64,000 nucleotides of DNA from Campylorhamphus procurvoides (lineage: Eukaryota; Chordata; Aves; Passeriformes; Dendrocolaptidae). Both the position numbers and the translations under genes were made by a program. This document shows, one piece after another, positions 23,291-38,809 of the stretch; position 1 is the stretch's first letter; each line of letters begins with the position of its first letter. The stretch lies in NCBI GenBank assembly GCA_013396655.1, contig WBMV01006235.1:1-64000 (forward strand), given 5' to 3'. Under the pieces are notes generated by a model. It was not told the DNA's origin, ran no database searches, and saw nothing but the letters and a program-made list of their open reading frames with translations.

Positions 23291-26200
23291 GAAGGAAGGA
23301 ATGCGAGTTCTGACTAACATTTTTGATCTAAAAGAAGCTAAAACACTATGCTAAACACTCACAGAACCACCAGAAGAAACACAGAAGAATGTTTTTTGTT
23401 CGAGAAGAAGGATTTGTAAGGTATTTTTCTCATGGCTCCCACTAAACACGACTGTGGGAGAAACCAGACACCATCACATCCAGCCCACACAGATCACTGA
23501 CCATCTCCTTCATGGCCTAAACCAAGGCAGCTTCTTCACTTCAACCCCAGAGCATTTCACTTAATGCCACACTGAAAAACTTTTATGATTCTTGTGTTTC
23601 AAATGATTTTATAACATTTTTCTTTAATTTATCCCATTTTCAAATGGGGGGGAACAATCCTCCTTTCCATAAGAAGGTATATCCCTCTTCATATATTTTT
23701 ATAGCACAACAATCAAAACATTAAATAAGACCAAGCTTCCATCAATTTACTCTTTCATCTGTGTAGGTGCACTTTTATGCCCATTACCTGCCTTATAACT
23801 TCCTGTTTTCATTATGTCTTTCTTCTTCCCTACAGCTTCCCTAAAGATTATATCCACTTTAGGATATCCCTAAAGAGATATAGATGATGTACCACACATG
23901 GTGACTAATAGCACAGCAAGACCAAAATTCAAACACAGATATCTGGACCAACATTTTGACTTTCCAGTTAAACTCGCCTTAATTAGCATGCAACAAGCAA
24001 TAGGATTTTTACTACCATTTAAAACAAGAGAGATTCATGTTGTGTCTCAAGTTGATTTATATATAAGTAATATTTTATTTACTTTAGAAAATGGGTATTT
24101 TACTCTATTTCAACACTGGAGGGGGCGATGCAGTTTTTAATTAGTTTACTGTTTTCACTTTTTTAATGTCAAGAAAACAAATAGAGCAATATAAAATAAT
24201 AACAAAACAGCTAAGATGGGGTCTCTAATGTAAGAGTAAAAGGAGCACTTTCAAAGCACTTGCAAAGTCCCAGCCACGTGATTCTCATTAACTGTAATGA
24301 GCACCGGACAGATAAATTCACACATGTTGCTTTGAAGATTTATACTAAATTGGCCTCATCTTTATTAGCACTAAAGGAATACTGATGCTATACAATATAA
24401 AAGAGAAATCTTTCAATTTGCCCCCTGCAATCTTCTTCATTATCCACAGAATTCTCCTGCAGCCAGTCATAACACAGATTCATAATCTCTCCAATTTTAG
24501 AGAGTGTTAGAAATATTAACTATAGCACAACAGTCACTCTCTGCAGAATTGAGTGCTCAAATGCTCCTTTGTTTAAGCACAGGCCCAGCTAGTTGTGCTC
24601 TGAAGCACATCAAAAGCCTGAACAAGTGGAACAGCACACAGAGAAAGCTGCTGCTGTGGAATCCAATCCATATTACTTTGCCAAGTCTTTAATTGCTATG
24701 CATGTACATTTGGCTTGATCTTGTGCTGCTTTGAAGTGAAGGTATTAGCTTCAATTAATCCTAAAATGACCTCAAGTTATGAGCTTTGGGCAGAAAAAGA
24801 AAACAAAAGAAACCCAGAAAATGGCACATGACCAACCTGAGCTACTTTCCCTTTTATTTCCTTCTTTTCCCCCTTTCTCCTCTTCTTAAGGAGAGGATTT
24901 AGTTTTCATGACCAATGCTAAACAGACCCACAAAAGAAGCTTCTTCCCTGCTCCCAGGACAGGGGAGCCCCAGGCTGTGCAGGCAGGTGAGTCCCCAGCA
25001 CTCGCTCTCTGCTGCCAGAGGAGCTGCTGGCTCAGACGTGGCACGTGCAGCACAAACACCCTGCAGCTGATGCAACAAGCCAACATAAACAACTGTAAAT
25101 CATGAACACAAAATCCCAGAATACATGGATCCAAAACTATTCTTCAACTAAAGGGCTCTGTAAACAGAGGATTTACATGAGCGAGCCAGCTACCAAAGGG
25201 AGCTGAGGACTGCACTGCTACCGGTGCTCACAAAGGCCTTTGTCACCATCTTCCTACCTACCATTTTCATCCCAGTGAATACAAAGCTTCTAAAATTAGT
25301 TATTTCAGCGTTTTATGAAGGGGACACACCAACACTGTTAGCACCCAGAGACTCATACTGAATAAATTTATATAAGACTTTGCTTAAAACTGGGGGGGGA
25401 AAGCTCCCAATCCACCACAAATTCAAAGGTCTCAAATAACATTCCTGTACCAGAGTCAGAAATCAAAACTACAATGCAAGCATGTGCTCTCTGACAACTT
25501 GCAAAAAAAAATCCCCAGAACTCAAAGCCCTAGAAAGCAGCAATCCTTGAATCTCTTGCTTCTGCTACAGCACCATAAGCTCAGCTCAACCTCCCGGCTC
25601 TGCTCTGAGTGTAACCACTGGAGAGCACCTTAAGAGAGCAGAATGGGCTCCTCCTCAGGATGGCCCTTTCACGAGGAAAAACTTTTTTGTATTTTAAAAC
25701 AAGTAGTAAAACCGAAGATGTCTGAGGCTTCTTTTCACTGCATGCCCCATCCAGCAGGCACAGTCCTGGTCACAGGCTGCGAACAGCCCTGTCCTCACAC
25801 ATCACAGCTGGGAGAGGCAACAGCAAGAAGCGCCTTCTAAAGCTTTCCCTTGTTTTCCTGCATGCATTTTCCTTCAGTGGATTATTTTTTGTCGTTTTCT
25901 AAGGGAGTGAAATTTTTGTGCTGCTCCTTCTGACACATCAAATGCAGACATTACTGAACCAGACTCATATTTCTGAGTTTCCTCCAAATCAAAAGATTAT
26001 TTAACTACTCAGAGTTTTCTCTGTATCAGCACATTCCTTCAAAGGACAATATTGTCTTTTTCCCTTGTCAATTAATTTGCTCATTGCAACACAAGTTTAT
26101 TGAAAGCTAAGTCTTTATTAGTGCTCTTTGACTGCTGTTTCCCATAGCTGCTCTATCTCAGTCTCAAATGCTGTCGGAGCAGAATTAACAAGAACTTTCA

Positions 26201-29200
26201 TTATAACCATTGCTTAAACATGAAATATCCTAAATACCTGTAGTAGCATACTTATAACCAGCTTTAAGCACTGAAATTGAAATATTTACACCTGGAAAAA
26301 ATCCACCAGCATCCCTGTCATTGTACATGCACTGACATTCTCAAAAAGCCTCCACAAGGCCAGGCACATTTTAATATATTAACACAGAAGGATTAGGAGT
26401 GTTCGGGGTCACTGAAATCCATCAGCCATTGAAACACACAAGTGTACCTTACACACATGTAAGTGTAAGTGTTAAAGGCACATACCTACATTCCCATTGA
26501 CTCTACCAGTAAACTCTTTCAAAAAATTCCAATATAAGTTGCCCTAAATGCTAGAAGCCTTTTCCTAAGTGAAGTCTAAATCTGTGTTTGTCAATGTATG
26601 TGTCTTTAATCTTGCACCACTGTTGTCTGTGTCATTTAAGCATTTCCCCCTTCTTCAGCCTTCTCTCCTCATACATCACAGACATGATCATACCCTGCCC
26701 CAGTGCTCATCCTGCATGGCAGAACTAGCCCAGCCTTTCAGCTTCAGCTCAGGAGTCCTCTGGATTCTACACAGCTGCTCCTGTCTTAATCCATTTGTCC
26801 TGAATACAAGTGACCTTACTTGAGCAAGTATTCCAGACACACTCACTCCTGCCTTACACAACAGCAAAATAAACACCATAGCTATACCATCAATGATTTA
26901 CTGTATGTACAGTGGACTTGCTCTGATGTTCCTCTCCAGATACTTCAAAATTACAAGACCCGCCTTATAAATGAAATGCTTATTATTATCCCCTAATGAC
27001 TCATGTGAATTTTACACCAATATATTTAACAGTCCCTACGACCACCCTCTGCTCCCAGTTCTGGTCTTTTGCACTTTATGACAAAGCTCCCAACATCACA
27101 TCTCCAATAATTAGTTAGTGACTTCCAAGCCATTCCTGCTGTAGTTACAGTTAGTGACATACTGGTTCAGGGGCATTCCAGTTTAATGTCCCCCAGCCCA
27201 ATACTCCCCTGAACATCACAAAATTGGGCTGTTTTCTAGCTGTTTCTTTGTACCAGTTTCTAGCTTAACTAATAATTTCCAACGTGGCTCTGTAGCTAAT
27301 GCCTTTGTGAAATCCAAGCAGATTAGATCTTAGAGACTCCAAAATCCAGTCATGGCTTTGAAAGACTTTATGGTTAATGTTATTTTGTTTATTTAATTAC
27401 ATGCTTTGTTGCATATTAGAAGAAGGCAGCCTTTCACGTTTCTCTGCTCTTGTGATAAGACTGATTGTTCTCTCCTTAATGAATCCTGGGTCTGCAGGTG
27501 AGGGAACCCAGATACAGGCTGGAGCTAAGTCAGGCCGTTTTTACCACTATAAAAAAGTTCTAATTTCAAAGCTCTGCTGCTCTTGGTCAAAAGCTCCAAA
27601 GGCGCAGTGACTGCTAATGAAAGGTTTTAGAAAAACAGGGCAATTGTTAATCCCAGTGAAGCAGAACAGATGAATAGAGTGGGAGCAACTCTTACCCACT
27701 CTGTCAAATCCTGGCAGGTGTAAGACTCCTTGGAACTGCAAGCAGAAAGCCCTCCCAGCTCAGAGTAACTGCTCTTATCTCAGAATGCTCAAAAACTTGA
27801 CTCTGACCATTCCCATATCATTCCTCCTACTCCTATACGTTGAATTCCTAAATACCTGCATCCATGGAAGCAAAATACCCAACAAAACACTGGTCTAACT
27901 TGCCTACCTTAAGACAGCCAAACAACAAATGAGCTGTCAATTTACAGTACCATTAAATGATGTAGATTTTTTTGATGTCCTACACATGATTTTGCATCCC
28001 ATGAAGTGGCAACACTGACATGTTCATGCTGGCTGAATGCCATGAGCCAGACACAATTCAGACAGAAAAGAGTGACAAAAAGAGACAAGCTCTTGAACCA
28101 AGACTGCAGTGCAGGAACTGTCCCTTCCCAGCATGAGTCAGCAACAGCTGTATTATTTCTCCTTCCAAACTCTGTTATCAAGCGTTGTTTCTACACAATT
28201 GCATCTTGAAACCTGAAAAGTGATTAAGGATCCTACTATGCCAAACTCACACACAAAGAAGAAGATATAACAAGTATAATTTCAAGCAATTTTAAAAGAA
28301 ATTTAAAAGTAATTTAAATTAGCCTAATAAAAATACCTAGCCATTGGGAAAAAAAGCTTTCAAGTTGTTTCAAAGCATTTTAATGTAGAACCATCACGTG
28401 AAAATTATCACAAACAATCAGATAAAGAAGTTAATGCACCAGCTTAATACATCTTCCTTAGCAGCAGAAAAAAGTTCAGTCTGAGCAGAATGGGGGCCAG
28501 GTTTGCTCTCCCCTTGCTTTTACTTTAGTAAGGGAACTACTGACATAGATTTTTGGTTCTGCAGATGAGTTTACATGACAATGTATTTCCTAAGATTTAT
28601 GAAGCATTTTGGATGTCTGGTTATGCTATTCCCATTAACTTTATTATCTTGCTGAGGAAATGCTTAGTTTACCAATCACATCATCATCAAAATCCTTCTT
28701 TCCCCAAGCACAAATTTAGTAAATCATACCTGTAATTTAATTCGTAATCAAGAGGTCCTTGAGCCTGACTCCCAAGACTCACTTAACAGATTCTGCAATG
28801 CATACTATCAAAATGAAGCTGCTCTGGGTTCACGCCCCTGTCTTCTGCCTTACCACCATTATCAACCTGAAGTAAAACACTATTGTTATTCGTGTTTCAG
28901 TTGGTTAAGGAACTAATTTTCCACGGAAAATATTGGTTACAATAAGGATGCAAACAGCATAAAGGGTTCCAAGCCTGAGCAAGCTCCACGGTTCTAATGA
29001 TCTGTGGCCAGAACTGAAAACAAGATTTGAAAACAAATTTTGACTTGTCATTGAAAACAAGAGATGACAGTTACTCCTGTGCAAATTAGGTGTGGGAGGC
29101 TTATTTGGGGGGAAACAAAACAACCAAAACCAACCAAAAAACCACAACAAACTCAGCAAAAAGTCAGATTGCAGTCTGTGAACCATACTCAGCTATTTTT

Positions 29201-32200
29201 CAAAGGATAATTGGTTCAGTTGGCCACTGCATAAAAATGAAATACTTTCCTTATTTGAATAAAATATTATTGCACTGAAAAAAACATGCATATGTACTTA
29301 TGATTAGAGGCTGAGGTAACTAATCAGTTGAAAATAAACCATTATTTATTTCTTCCGTGAGATTTCTTTCAGCAATACTGAGTAAAAACACCCAAGAGCT
29401 AACTTAAAACTTTGAGTGTTGAAACGAAGCAGTTTTCCTTTCACACTGTTGCAGTTCCCACTCCTTGCAGCAGAGCAGCAGCAGCTGACCAGCAGCAGGC
29501 ACCTCCTGCCACAGCAGAACCCCAAGAGAGAGGTTAACCTGCCCAACCAGGGTCTTGGTGCCTCCCCACATGCACCCAGATGCTGTGGAAAGAAGAGAGC
29601 TCTGCAAGCCTTACTAATGCTTGGTCAGGTTATTAGGTTAGTGGAAAATGTTGAGGATCTCACTATAGAAACCTCTCCAAGAATTGTAGGGGCTGAACTT
29701 CACTATACTTGTATTAGCACAGAGCATTTCTCAGCCTGAGGTCACCCTGTGGTCTGTGATAAATTCTAGTAGGTTCTGTTTGATGAAACAGCTTGGTGTG
29801 AAGGAGAAACACTTGGAGTATGAATGCCAAAGCCTCGTGTAAAGGTTTAAAACAGGATAGTCCTAGGCCTGATAGATTCAAAAATCAAAATCCTGGTGAC
29901 ATAATTACATAGTGAAGTCTGTGTTTTACTGACAGACTGAAGAGGAGATTGATCAGCACGGGAACTTGTTTCTGTGATTTGAAAATACAAAAGGCAAATT
30001 GCTAGGAATAAGTATGGAATGTGTTTTGTATACACAAAATTATATCTACACCTACATATGACAGCATGACACTGCAAACATGTTTAGTATGACTAAAACT
30101 GCTCTGCCACAAACCTAGATTGGGTGATCTCTTGTTAGGAACTCAAGATTCTGCATAACTAGGAAAACATGAAACCCATTTAGATTTGATGTTTTCTTAA
30201 TTTGAAGATGATGCACCAAAAGAGATGAAGTAAATAAGGAGGGCAAGATTTCCCTTGAATTCTTCTTTAATTAGTATTTTATCTCAGTAAGTAACATAAA
30301 AATTTGCAATAAATAATAAAAAGCATCCTGCTTTCCAGGTTGGTACTGATGTTGGAAATGGTCTCACATAAATAACCTTTCCAAGTGGCAACATGAATAA
30401 AAGCAATCAGTGGCATATCTGTCTGTGTTCAGTACAAAGTGAACATTTTAATCCAATCAATAATCCAAAGGTAAAGAGATGATGGCTACACAGTAAGACT
30501 TGCTGGGATATAGATTTCAGTTTACAAGTCAACAGAGATATAATAACTCACCCCAGCTGCAGCATATTCTTCAGAGGCCTGCAAGTTCATTCACCACCCA
30601 GGGATATTCTCAGGAGCAGATCAAACCACTGAAGGATGATTCTTTCCACGAGCCACAGGATAGAGAGCAAAAAATACGGTCACTGAAGCCCAAGTCCCGT
30701 GGGCTCTGAGACACAAGAGTCGTATAAATCAGAACAAGTGAAGGGATACACCTCTACCCTGCCTGGAGGCTCCAAGCCTGACTCGGCTGCTGCAGCAAGG
30801 AGGTCAGCTACTCCCACCCAACAAAGACCTTCATCAGTCAGACACCAGACTAACATAAGACCACACGTTATCCTCTTTATGCAGCCATTCCCACTGAATG
30901 TTCCCAGGCACCTATAGCCTCAAGCAAGAGCTGGCATGGACTTTGCATGTGAAATTCACCAGCATCTGAAACCAAACTTTGTGAAGTGTTAATCTGGATG
31001 CTTTGTTTCACATAGTACAATTCCTTCAAGCGATAGACTAAATATCCTAAAACATTTGCCAAAATTTGTGACAGCCTCCAGAGATCTAAGGCAATTGCTG
31101 GTCTCCCTGCACAGGTACAAAGCTGTTGTATTTAAGGCCCTGTGGAGCTGGCTGCTCCAGAATAAAGAGTAGCTGCCCCTGAAGACATGTGAAAACACTC
31201 CTCACAGAACACATCTGAGCACAGTGGGTACTCAGCAACACGTTTCAATTTTTATGATAAAAAATTTTATGGCATTTTGTTGTATGCTGATTCTCTCCAG
31301 GTTTTAGACAGGGCTGGATTCCCATCTGGTTTGTACAGCACTGGTAGAATTGTTAACTGAGTTTTGCAGGGCAAATTCTTTCAACTCCACACACTGCATG
31401 CTTTTCTTTCCATTTTCTCCCAGGCCACATTTTCTGCAGCTGCTGCTGCTGACTCAGAGCCATTTCAGACTCCATTCCCACAGCTCTGACCAAACTGTGT
31501 GCTCAGACATGAATCCAAGGAGGGTACTCCTCCTGTGCCAGTACCCTCAGTAGATGCACCATGTCTGTGCATGGCCATCAGCCACTGTCCATCTCTGGAG
31601 CTTCCTTATCTCTCTCTTCCCCAAATCACTTATTCTAATCCCTCCCTCCTCAAGATGAGCACAACTGGTGGGCGTCATTTCAACTGCACCTGGAGTACAT
31701 CAGTTAGTGCTTCTGTATCATCAAGCAAGAATTAAAATAGGTGATTTGTAAAAGCAGCACAACATGAAAGACAAAAATTAATTTTTATATAATTTTCCTG
31801 TTCATTACTGGGAAATAAGGATTCCTACTAAGGCAGGAACAGACAACCTTTATTGTAGGGAAGTTTCATGGAACACATGCATTTGTAGAGGTTTTTGTAA
31901 TCTTGCTTATATTTATGAACTTAGCAAAGAATCAATGCTAATAAACCATTGCACGTATGAAACCCAGTAAAACAGCTTACAGTATGTTTCTTCTGTTTGG
32001 TAGTAACAGGTCATTTCATAAACTACATTACAGAGACTTGTAAAATATCTGGTGATTAAGGATGTCAGGCATGATGTCTGCATTAGCCAGATCATCTAGA
32101 GAAAAGAAATTGAAACAATCAGCAACCACCACTGAGGATGCAACAAGATGCAGAGGCCCCTGTGTCCATTTAGAAACTTTCCAATGGAATATTTTCCACT

Positions 32201-35200
32201 AGGAAGAAGAAATTAAAAATCAAGTTCATCAAAACATCTTAGTTTATTAATTTGGCTAAAATTCTGATGAAAACCAGTCAGGTTACCATTGAAAAATTAC
32301 TTCATTTCCTCATAGCTCTGCTGCAATCATCCCAGCAGGGTGATGGAAACCTGGAGGTAAAACCCAACTCACCACTAGTAACTTCACAAGCCAAGTCTGA
32401 AAGGCTCCTTGCCAGCTTGGTAAATCCCTAGGCAAACAGCCTTGAATTTACAGAAACTCCACTGCTTCTAGAGTCTCCAGCTCCTCAAAAGCCTTTTAGC
32501 AGTAGGCAAGCCTGACTCCAAGACTCCCAGCCTTCTGGGTTTTAAGCACCCAGAAATCTGGTGAAAGTCTGGATACATTTATTAAAAGAATCCATGTTTT
32601 TGCAGAAGTAATTTTCAATTAAATTTCAATCCTTCTTGTTTTCATGCCATTTGGAATAAGAAACTTCCAATTTGAAAGTGCTGGAAAATCAGACTTACAC
32701 TTTTCAAGGAGTTATTGGTATCTGTTGTCCAGAATAAAAATCAGAGGTCGCATTGCTTTAGTTCTTTATTCAGAAGACAGTAAACATGGAAGTCAAAGCT
32801 TCAGTTGCTGCTGACTTGTTCTGAAACAGCTGCATACTTTTTAGAGTAGGAGCAACCTGTTTTGTGGTGGGTCTCCTGGTCCCTGTGCATCCCAACTCCA
32901 AGGCATGTGCCAGTTTCTCTGGGCTGTCTAACAGGTGTACAAATGGCAGTGTCCAGCAGCACCCTACAGCCCGCAGCCAGAACACATCTGTTATGTCACA
33001 GCTGCAAGTTTTATCATCTTTATTTTGAAACTGGAACAGATCTTCTTTGTCATGCATTTAATTCATAACTATCCCCCCTGAATCTTCAACAGTACGTGAG
33101 CTTGTAGGATGCAGATTTAGTCTGCATTCTTTTGAATGAGAACATTCCCAGCAAATGACTATAGAATCTCTATGAGCAAATCATAACCAGACACAAAAGA
33201 TGCGCTGGAGAAGCAACCTTCATTCACATGCAAATTCATTTCAGACAACTGGGATTTCTGGATGAAAAACAAAGTGCATCTAGTCAATCATTTTCCTTTC
33301 AGAAAAGAAAAATATGTACTTAAATTATTAACCTTTATCCACTACACTTCAACAAAACTGAGCATTTTTCCATGGAAACTCAATTTTATGGAAAATTTAA
33401 CCGATTGGAAAATATCTGTGTCCTAGCATGTCAATGCCTTGAAGATACAATCCACAGTTTTACATAAGACCAGCAATACAGGTGTGCAGCCTGCAACATG
33501 CCTATCAATGCACATCACAGAGCTCTGGAGAGGTCCCAGAGCCAGCACAAAACACGACAGCTTCTCAGACAGAGGAGTGGTAGGAGAGAACAAATGCTGT
33601 GTCTCTCCTGGTCTGACTTGCACTATCATTGCACTAATATGCTGCTCCCAGGATCCAACCACAACACCCCTGAGACACAGTTAAGCCATAGCTACTACTG
33701 AACACCTGAGTGGACACAAATAATTTTACCCACAGTCTACTGATGTTTCTGCTATGCTTTACTGTAAAAGCTGACCCAGAAAGGATGACAAAATCAAAAC
33801 TCTGGAGAAAAGAGTTAATTTTACAACTCTAGAATGGACTGACTGCATGTTACCTGACCGTGGAGTATCATAGGGAAAGGATTCATCCCAGACCCAGAGC
33901 AAATGACTTCTGATTTCGAATCCTAGTGTGCACATTGACTATCCCTCAGCATAGTCATCTTTGTTTGTGTTAGCTCTTCTAATTTCGTACATTACTGTTT
34001 GCAAAGGAATCAATATTTATTGAACACTGCCTCACTTGCTAATATCTTCAACTCTGTGTTATGGCCATACAGACATTACATACCTACAAGAGGCATTCTA
34101 CACATAAACTCACTGTATTTGCATTGACCAGACTTGTACATTTGTTATTTACAAAGACATTAATTTATCAGTGCTTGGGCACTACTCCAACAACAGGACT
34201 CAAAAAATGCTAAGACTCAGACTATTGAAAAGTGGAAAACATCCAGACTTGTAGCACCTGGTCTCATAGCTAGAGCTGTTTAAATGCATTTTCTAGTTCT
34301 GTGGCCCAGATCTGCCAGTGGAAAATTATTTCCTATAAAGTAATGAAAAATTTTATAATCAGCTAATATAATCAACTAATCTGCCTAAGTTTGTGAGACC
34401 TTCTGTGGGAAACTTCCTACCCAGAGTGCTGCCTGATGCTGTAAATATGAACAGCTACATGGACTAACCTGCCATCCATATTTGTTTGAAGAAATTACAG
34501 GTAGAAAGTGTTTTTGATGGCCTCCTTTATGATCCCTGCCTTTTATGATGCCCTGATTTCAACCTGAGTCTTTACTTTAGAGCTTGTCCCTTAAAGTAAA
34601 GATTTGGCAAAGCAAAAATAGCCTGGAGCTGCTGAACAAGTAATAATTATTGTAGCTGTAACCAAGGGAATATCCAGGTAACATTATCGCATCACACACC
34701 TCATAGAATGAGCCAAACACCTGTTTAGGCAAATACGCAGCAAAGTGTCATGCAATTAAAACACTGAACTGGCACAGGCAGGTCAATCTTCTCTGAGCTA
34801 CTGACATGCATTAGAGCGACATAAAACATTGGCCCGGAACTGAGAGGAGGCATCTGCTTTGGGCAGCGCCTGCTCCTTGCCTTGAACATGTCAGTGCACA
34901 GTCCTCAGGCCTTGGACACAGAGCTCCAGCCCCCACACCCTCTGTGGGTTCTGAACCTCTCTGGAAGCATCTTTCTCCCAGGTACACCCAGGACCTACAT
35001 ATTTTCCAATGTTTCACTTCCAATCAAGGACTGAAATGTCTAAATGTTAGTGTGCTGGACAATTTGATCTGCACTGGGGAGATGTTAACATAAAGAGCTT
35101 GTCTACAGATGGAAGGGAGGTCAGAGTGATTTGTGGGATGTTTTACTATGGAAAAGGTGTCTGGGGTGTTAAAGGCTTTCCCCCATTGATCCTTCTGTGA

Positions 35201-38200
35201 AACACATCCTCCTAGTTTCACATTAAGAGAGCTGTTGGATAACTGTAAAGCCCACACTTACCTCTCTGCACTGATCACAGCTGTGATGCCTTTGAGGAAA
35301 TCAGCTCCCTTGTATCTTGTTCCCAGAGCATCTGCACAGCATAGATAAAGGACCCAAGCACACTACAGATAAAACACCAAGAATTCATACCCTGCTCAGT
35401 AGCTTCCCTACACAGATGAGCCTCAAAGAATACAGTAAAGAAAAATAATGAAGAATCACTCAAAGTACTGATGAACTCCCAAAGTAACCCTCTGCACACT
35501 TACTTCTGTCCTATAAGGCCCTTTTCTTAACCTGAACTCACTGTTGACAGGATTATCCAAAAGAAAATTATAAAATCTCAGGTTCTCCATTGGTTTAATA
35601 TCAGAATGCAACCTGTCATTAGCTAAGAGGGGTAAAATAAGTGAGATGATTGAGCCAATCTGATTACTCTAGCCCCTTGCCAATGAATATAAGCTATTTT
35701 TAAAAAATTAAAAATATATTAACTATTGAAAATAATTTTGAACAATAATTTTTTGGATGCATTATTTCCATGTTTAAAGATAGCTGGTAGAAGCACAACT
35801 GCTAATACAGACTGCCTGAAAAATCAATAACTGGAAAATGGTCAATTCCTTCACTGTTACTGTCTAATTAGAGAATTCTGCTTCTGCTGAAATCCATTTA
35901 AATGAGTAACATCCACATATTGTAAAGAAAGATTAAGAATACATTAGTTCAGAGTAAGAATCCTTATGATGTGAGTAGGCAATTAAAAAAGCCATCTCTG
36001 ATTTACCACCTTCACCTCTTTTATTGTATTTTCTGCTCTATCAATGCAAAACAGTGATAAGAACTGAAATAAATAATAATTGTCTTTCCCACTTTGTCTT
36101 CTTTTTAAATTGTCACAGTAGAAAAAAATAGATAGCTACTAAAAAGCAACAGTATTGTGAGAAAGTACAAACATCTGCTCTCTAGAAAGAGTAGGGAAAG
36201 AACAAATATTAGCATTCTCTCCCTACAAAACTAGTGGCAGAATGTGCTGGAATGCTGTACCCAGAGGAAATGCTGATGTGCTGTAGCTTGGGCACAGCCA
36301 GTTGAGAATCCATAAATTAAATAAAACCAGCTCTGCACATACACATTCATGAATAAGAACAAGTGTCTAAGCTTGCAACAGCATCTTCTAAAGGGCCTTA
36401 TCTGATGGTTGAGCACTGAACAGTCCCAAAAATAAAGTAAAACGTCATTATCACTACCAAATTTGGTTACGTGAGTCTGCTGTGTAGTGCTCTGGGTAAG
36501 ATTTGGTTAGAACAAAGCGCAGACAGCCCAGCAGCACCAGCAAAGAAGGAAAATGTTAAAAAGTTGGCCAGAAAACTATCTGAAAATGGATACAATAAAT
36601 CCCTTAGGAAACAGTTATTGAATGATCAACACTATGAGGACTAAGGCTACACTTTTACATGCCAGTAATCCCCTTACCCTCCAAATCAAGGGAAAGCAGT
36701 TTGGGATTTGTAAAATCTAGCAATCCTGCGGTGGTAACAAACTATTTTCCATGGGACACAATTGCATAATTTCATCATCAGGCAAAAATACAACCCATAC
36801 ATGATTAATACTGGGAAATTATGCAAAGTTTTCTTTTGCTTTCAAGAATATGTTAATCCTTTTAGTTTAAGATATAAAAGAAAAATATTTTAAAAAATCA
36901 GGGAATTTACTGGCTACCGATGAACTTTCACAAATGCTGATAGTTAAGACAGGCTCATGGTTATACCACTCGCAATGGTACAGCCTCTTAACAATCTTCC
37001 TTTCTTCCTTAATCAAGACAGATAACAAAAGCAAAGTGAAAGCGTCAGGTATTTGCAAAGTTTCTTCAATAGTCTTTCATTTCTATCTGGGATGAAGCTT
37101 GATGTATTCTAAATAATGGAAACAATGTTCAAAGCATCCTTTCCCCAGCATTATACTTGCTTAATGGTCCTTTACGTGTGATACTGTGATTTTTATATTC
37201 CGTATAAAGGTCTCTCTTGGATTGGGGGAAAAAAAAGAGACAATGTGTTTTAACATTTAAAGCAAAGGTAAATAATACTGTACTGCTGGGCAACTTTCAA
37301 AGCCACATTACAACATGATCATAGGAAAAAAAGACATCCACTACAAAAACACTACATGGCTCCTTCTCCATGGTCTGTGATTTTGTTAAGATACCCTTTT
37401 AATACAGCCATTTATAGCAACTCTCTAAGTAATGGGAAATCAGGCTTTATTATAACGTATATTAAATCCTATTGAATTCTGTAACTGACAGATCAGGTTT
37501 GGTGAATCTTGACCCTTACATTAGTTCCCCAGAAGCCATGTGAGACCAATATGAAAGTGTTAAGAATATTGGGAAAACCATAAGAAAAATATCTATTTCC
37601 TTGATGGATCACTGTTGCCACAGGATGTCTGTCTATGGCACACGTGGGGCAGAGGGATATAGGTTTGCAGGAATTGCTGACTGTGCAAAGCAGCACAGTC
37701 AAAATGCAATGCAGAACATCACAGACTGGAATTCAATGTCGCTCACACTTAAATGCCTCTGAAACTTTCCTCATGCAAATAAATCCTATGGACGCATTTA
37801 GATGCCTCCGCCTCCAGATGTGCATCATCTGAGCATCTCCAGTATTAGGTACATTATAACAATCACATTGTGCAGAAATCTCTCTAACCAGCCACCATCC
37901 AAAAGAGAACTTCCAAACCAAAGAGTCATGTTTAGGGTCAAAACTGCAAGAAGAATTTCTCTGGCATTTCCATGTCCCCCTGGGGAGAACACTTGGAGGA
38001 ATCCAGCTCTATTTTCTTACTACCCCACTCAAAGGCTCTCAAGGGTTATACAAGCAAAGTTTTCCCTCAAACCACCATAGCGGGCACAAAAGAATTCCTG
38101 GGACACCCCTGCTACAAGTGCTTCAAAATAGTGAAATGAAGAGGTAACAGGGAAAAGCATCAATCTAAGCTGCTGATACCTGTTGAAGCTTATCTGGCTC

Positions 38201-38809
38201 ACCACTTGGCCTGTTCTCCCTTCCTTTTGGAAGCTTTTTTATGGGTCATGCAAGACTGCCCTAAGGTGCAATGATAGCTGAAATTGCAGCCTCCCTGGAG
38301 CACAGGGGTGAGGGCAGTCAGGGCTGCACACCCAAAGTGCTTTTTTGTGTGCTGCAGCTTCATCACCCCTTGGACCACAGAGCCCAGGGAAATTGTCTGA
38401 AGCCCAGAAACTGAGAAGATTTACTATTGTATCCATCAATGGGCTGAGAAAGAGTCTTACACAAACCATGAGATTTAGCAGGTCTGGAGAGGTTTTGTTC
38501 AACTTGCTTTAACTCTGTTGATTAAATCTCCTCTGGGAATGGTTAAATGCAGTTTTCCATACCCTTGTAACATGGATAAAAGTTATAAGGCAAAGAAAAA
38601 AAAGGATAGAAAAAATCAAATGTCTTGCTTACCTTATCTAAATTTACCATAAAACACTGAACAAATTCATTCAAAAATTATAAATAAATGAGGTTAATTC
38701 CACTTCCTTGAAAATCATCATCTGCTATTCAGACAATCCGCCAGCATCATCTAGTCTCTAGATAACAGAGCCTGGAAGATTCTAAGTCATCTAAACTTAG
38801 AATTTATTT
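23291..38809. other. Long unique AT-rich stretch, no supported gene
   Basis: Over 15 kb shows no recognisable gene, RNA gene or interspersed repeat by eye. An A-rich (CCAAAA)-like patch lies at about 29108-29160, and AT-rich runs at 35700-35760. Open frames of up to about 107 codons (29416-29739, plus) have no ATG at the start and no domain. Old, diverged repeats may be present that I cannot see. The composition fits a long intron or an intergenic desert. Confidence 0.5.
38804..38809. repeat. Target-site duplication TTATTT (left)
   Basis: TTATTT directly precedes the LTR at 38810 and is repeated exactly at 39231-39236 directly after it. Six bases is the usual duplication length of class II (ERVK-like) retroviruses. 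Confidence 0.85.

Noticed and set aside
22793..23313. Two overlapping plus frames of about 165 codons
   Set aside because: They lie wholly inside the bird-wide LTR-like repeat.
33900..33940. TTTCGAATCC resembling a tRNA B box
   Set aside because: No A box at the right distance and no cloverleaf can be folded.
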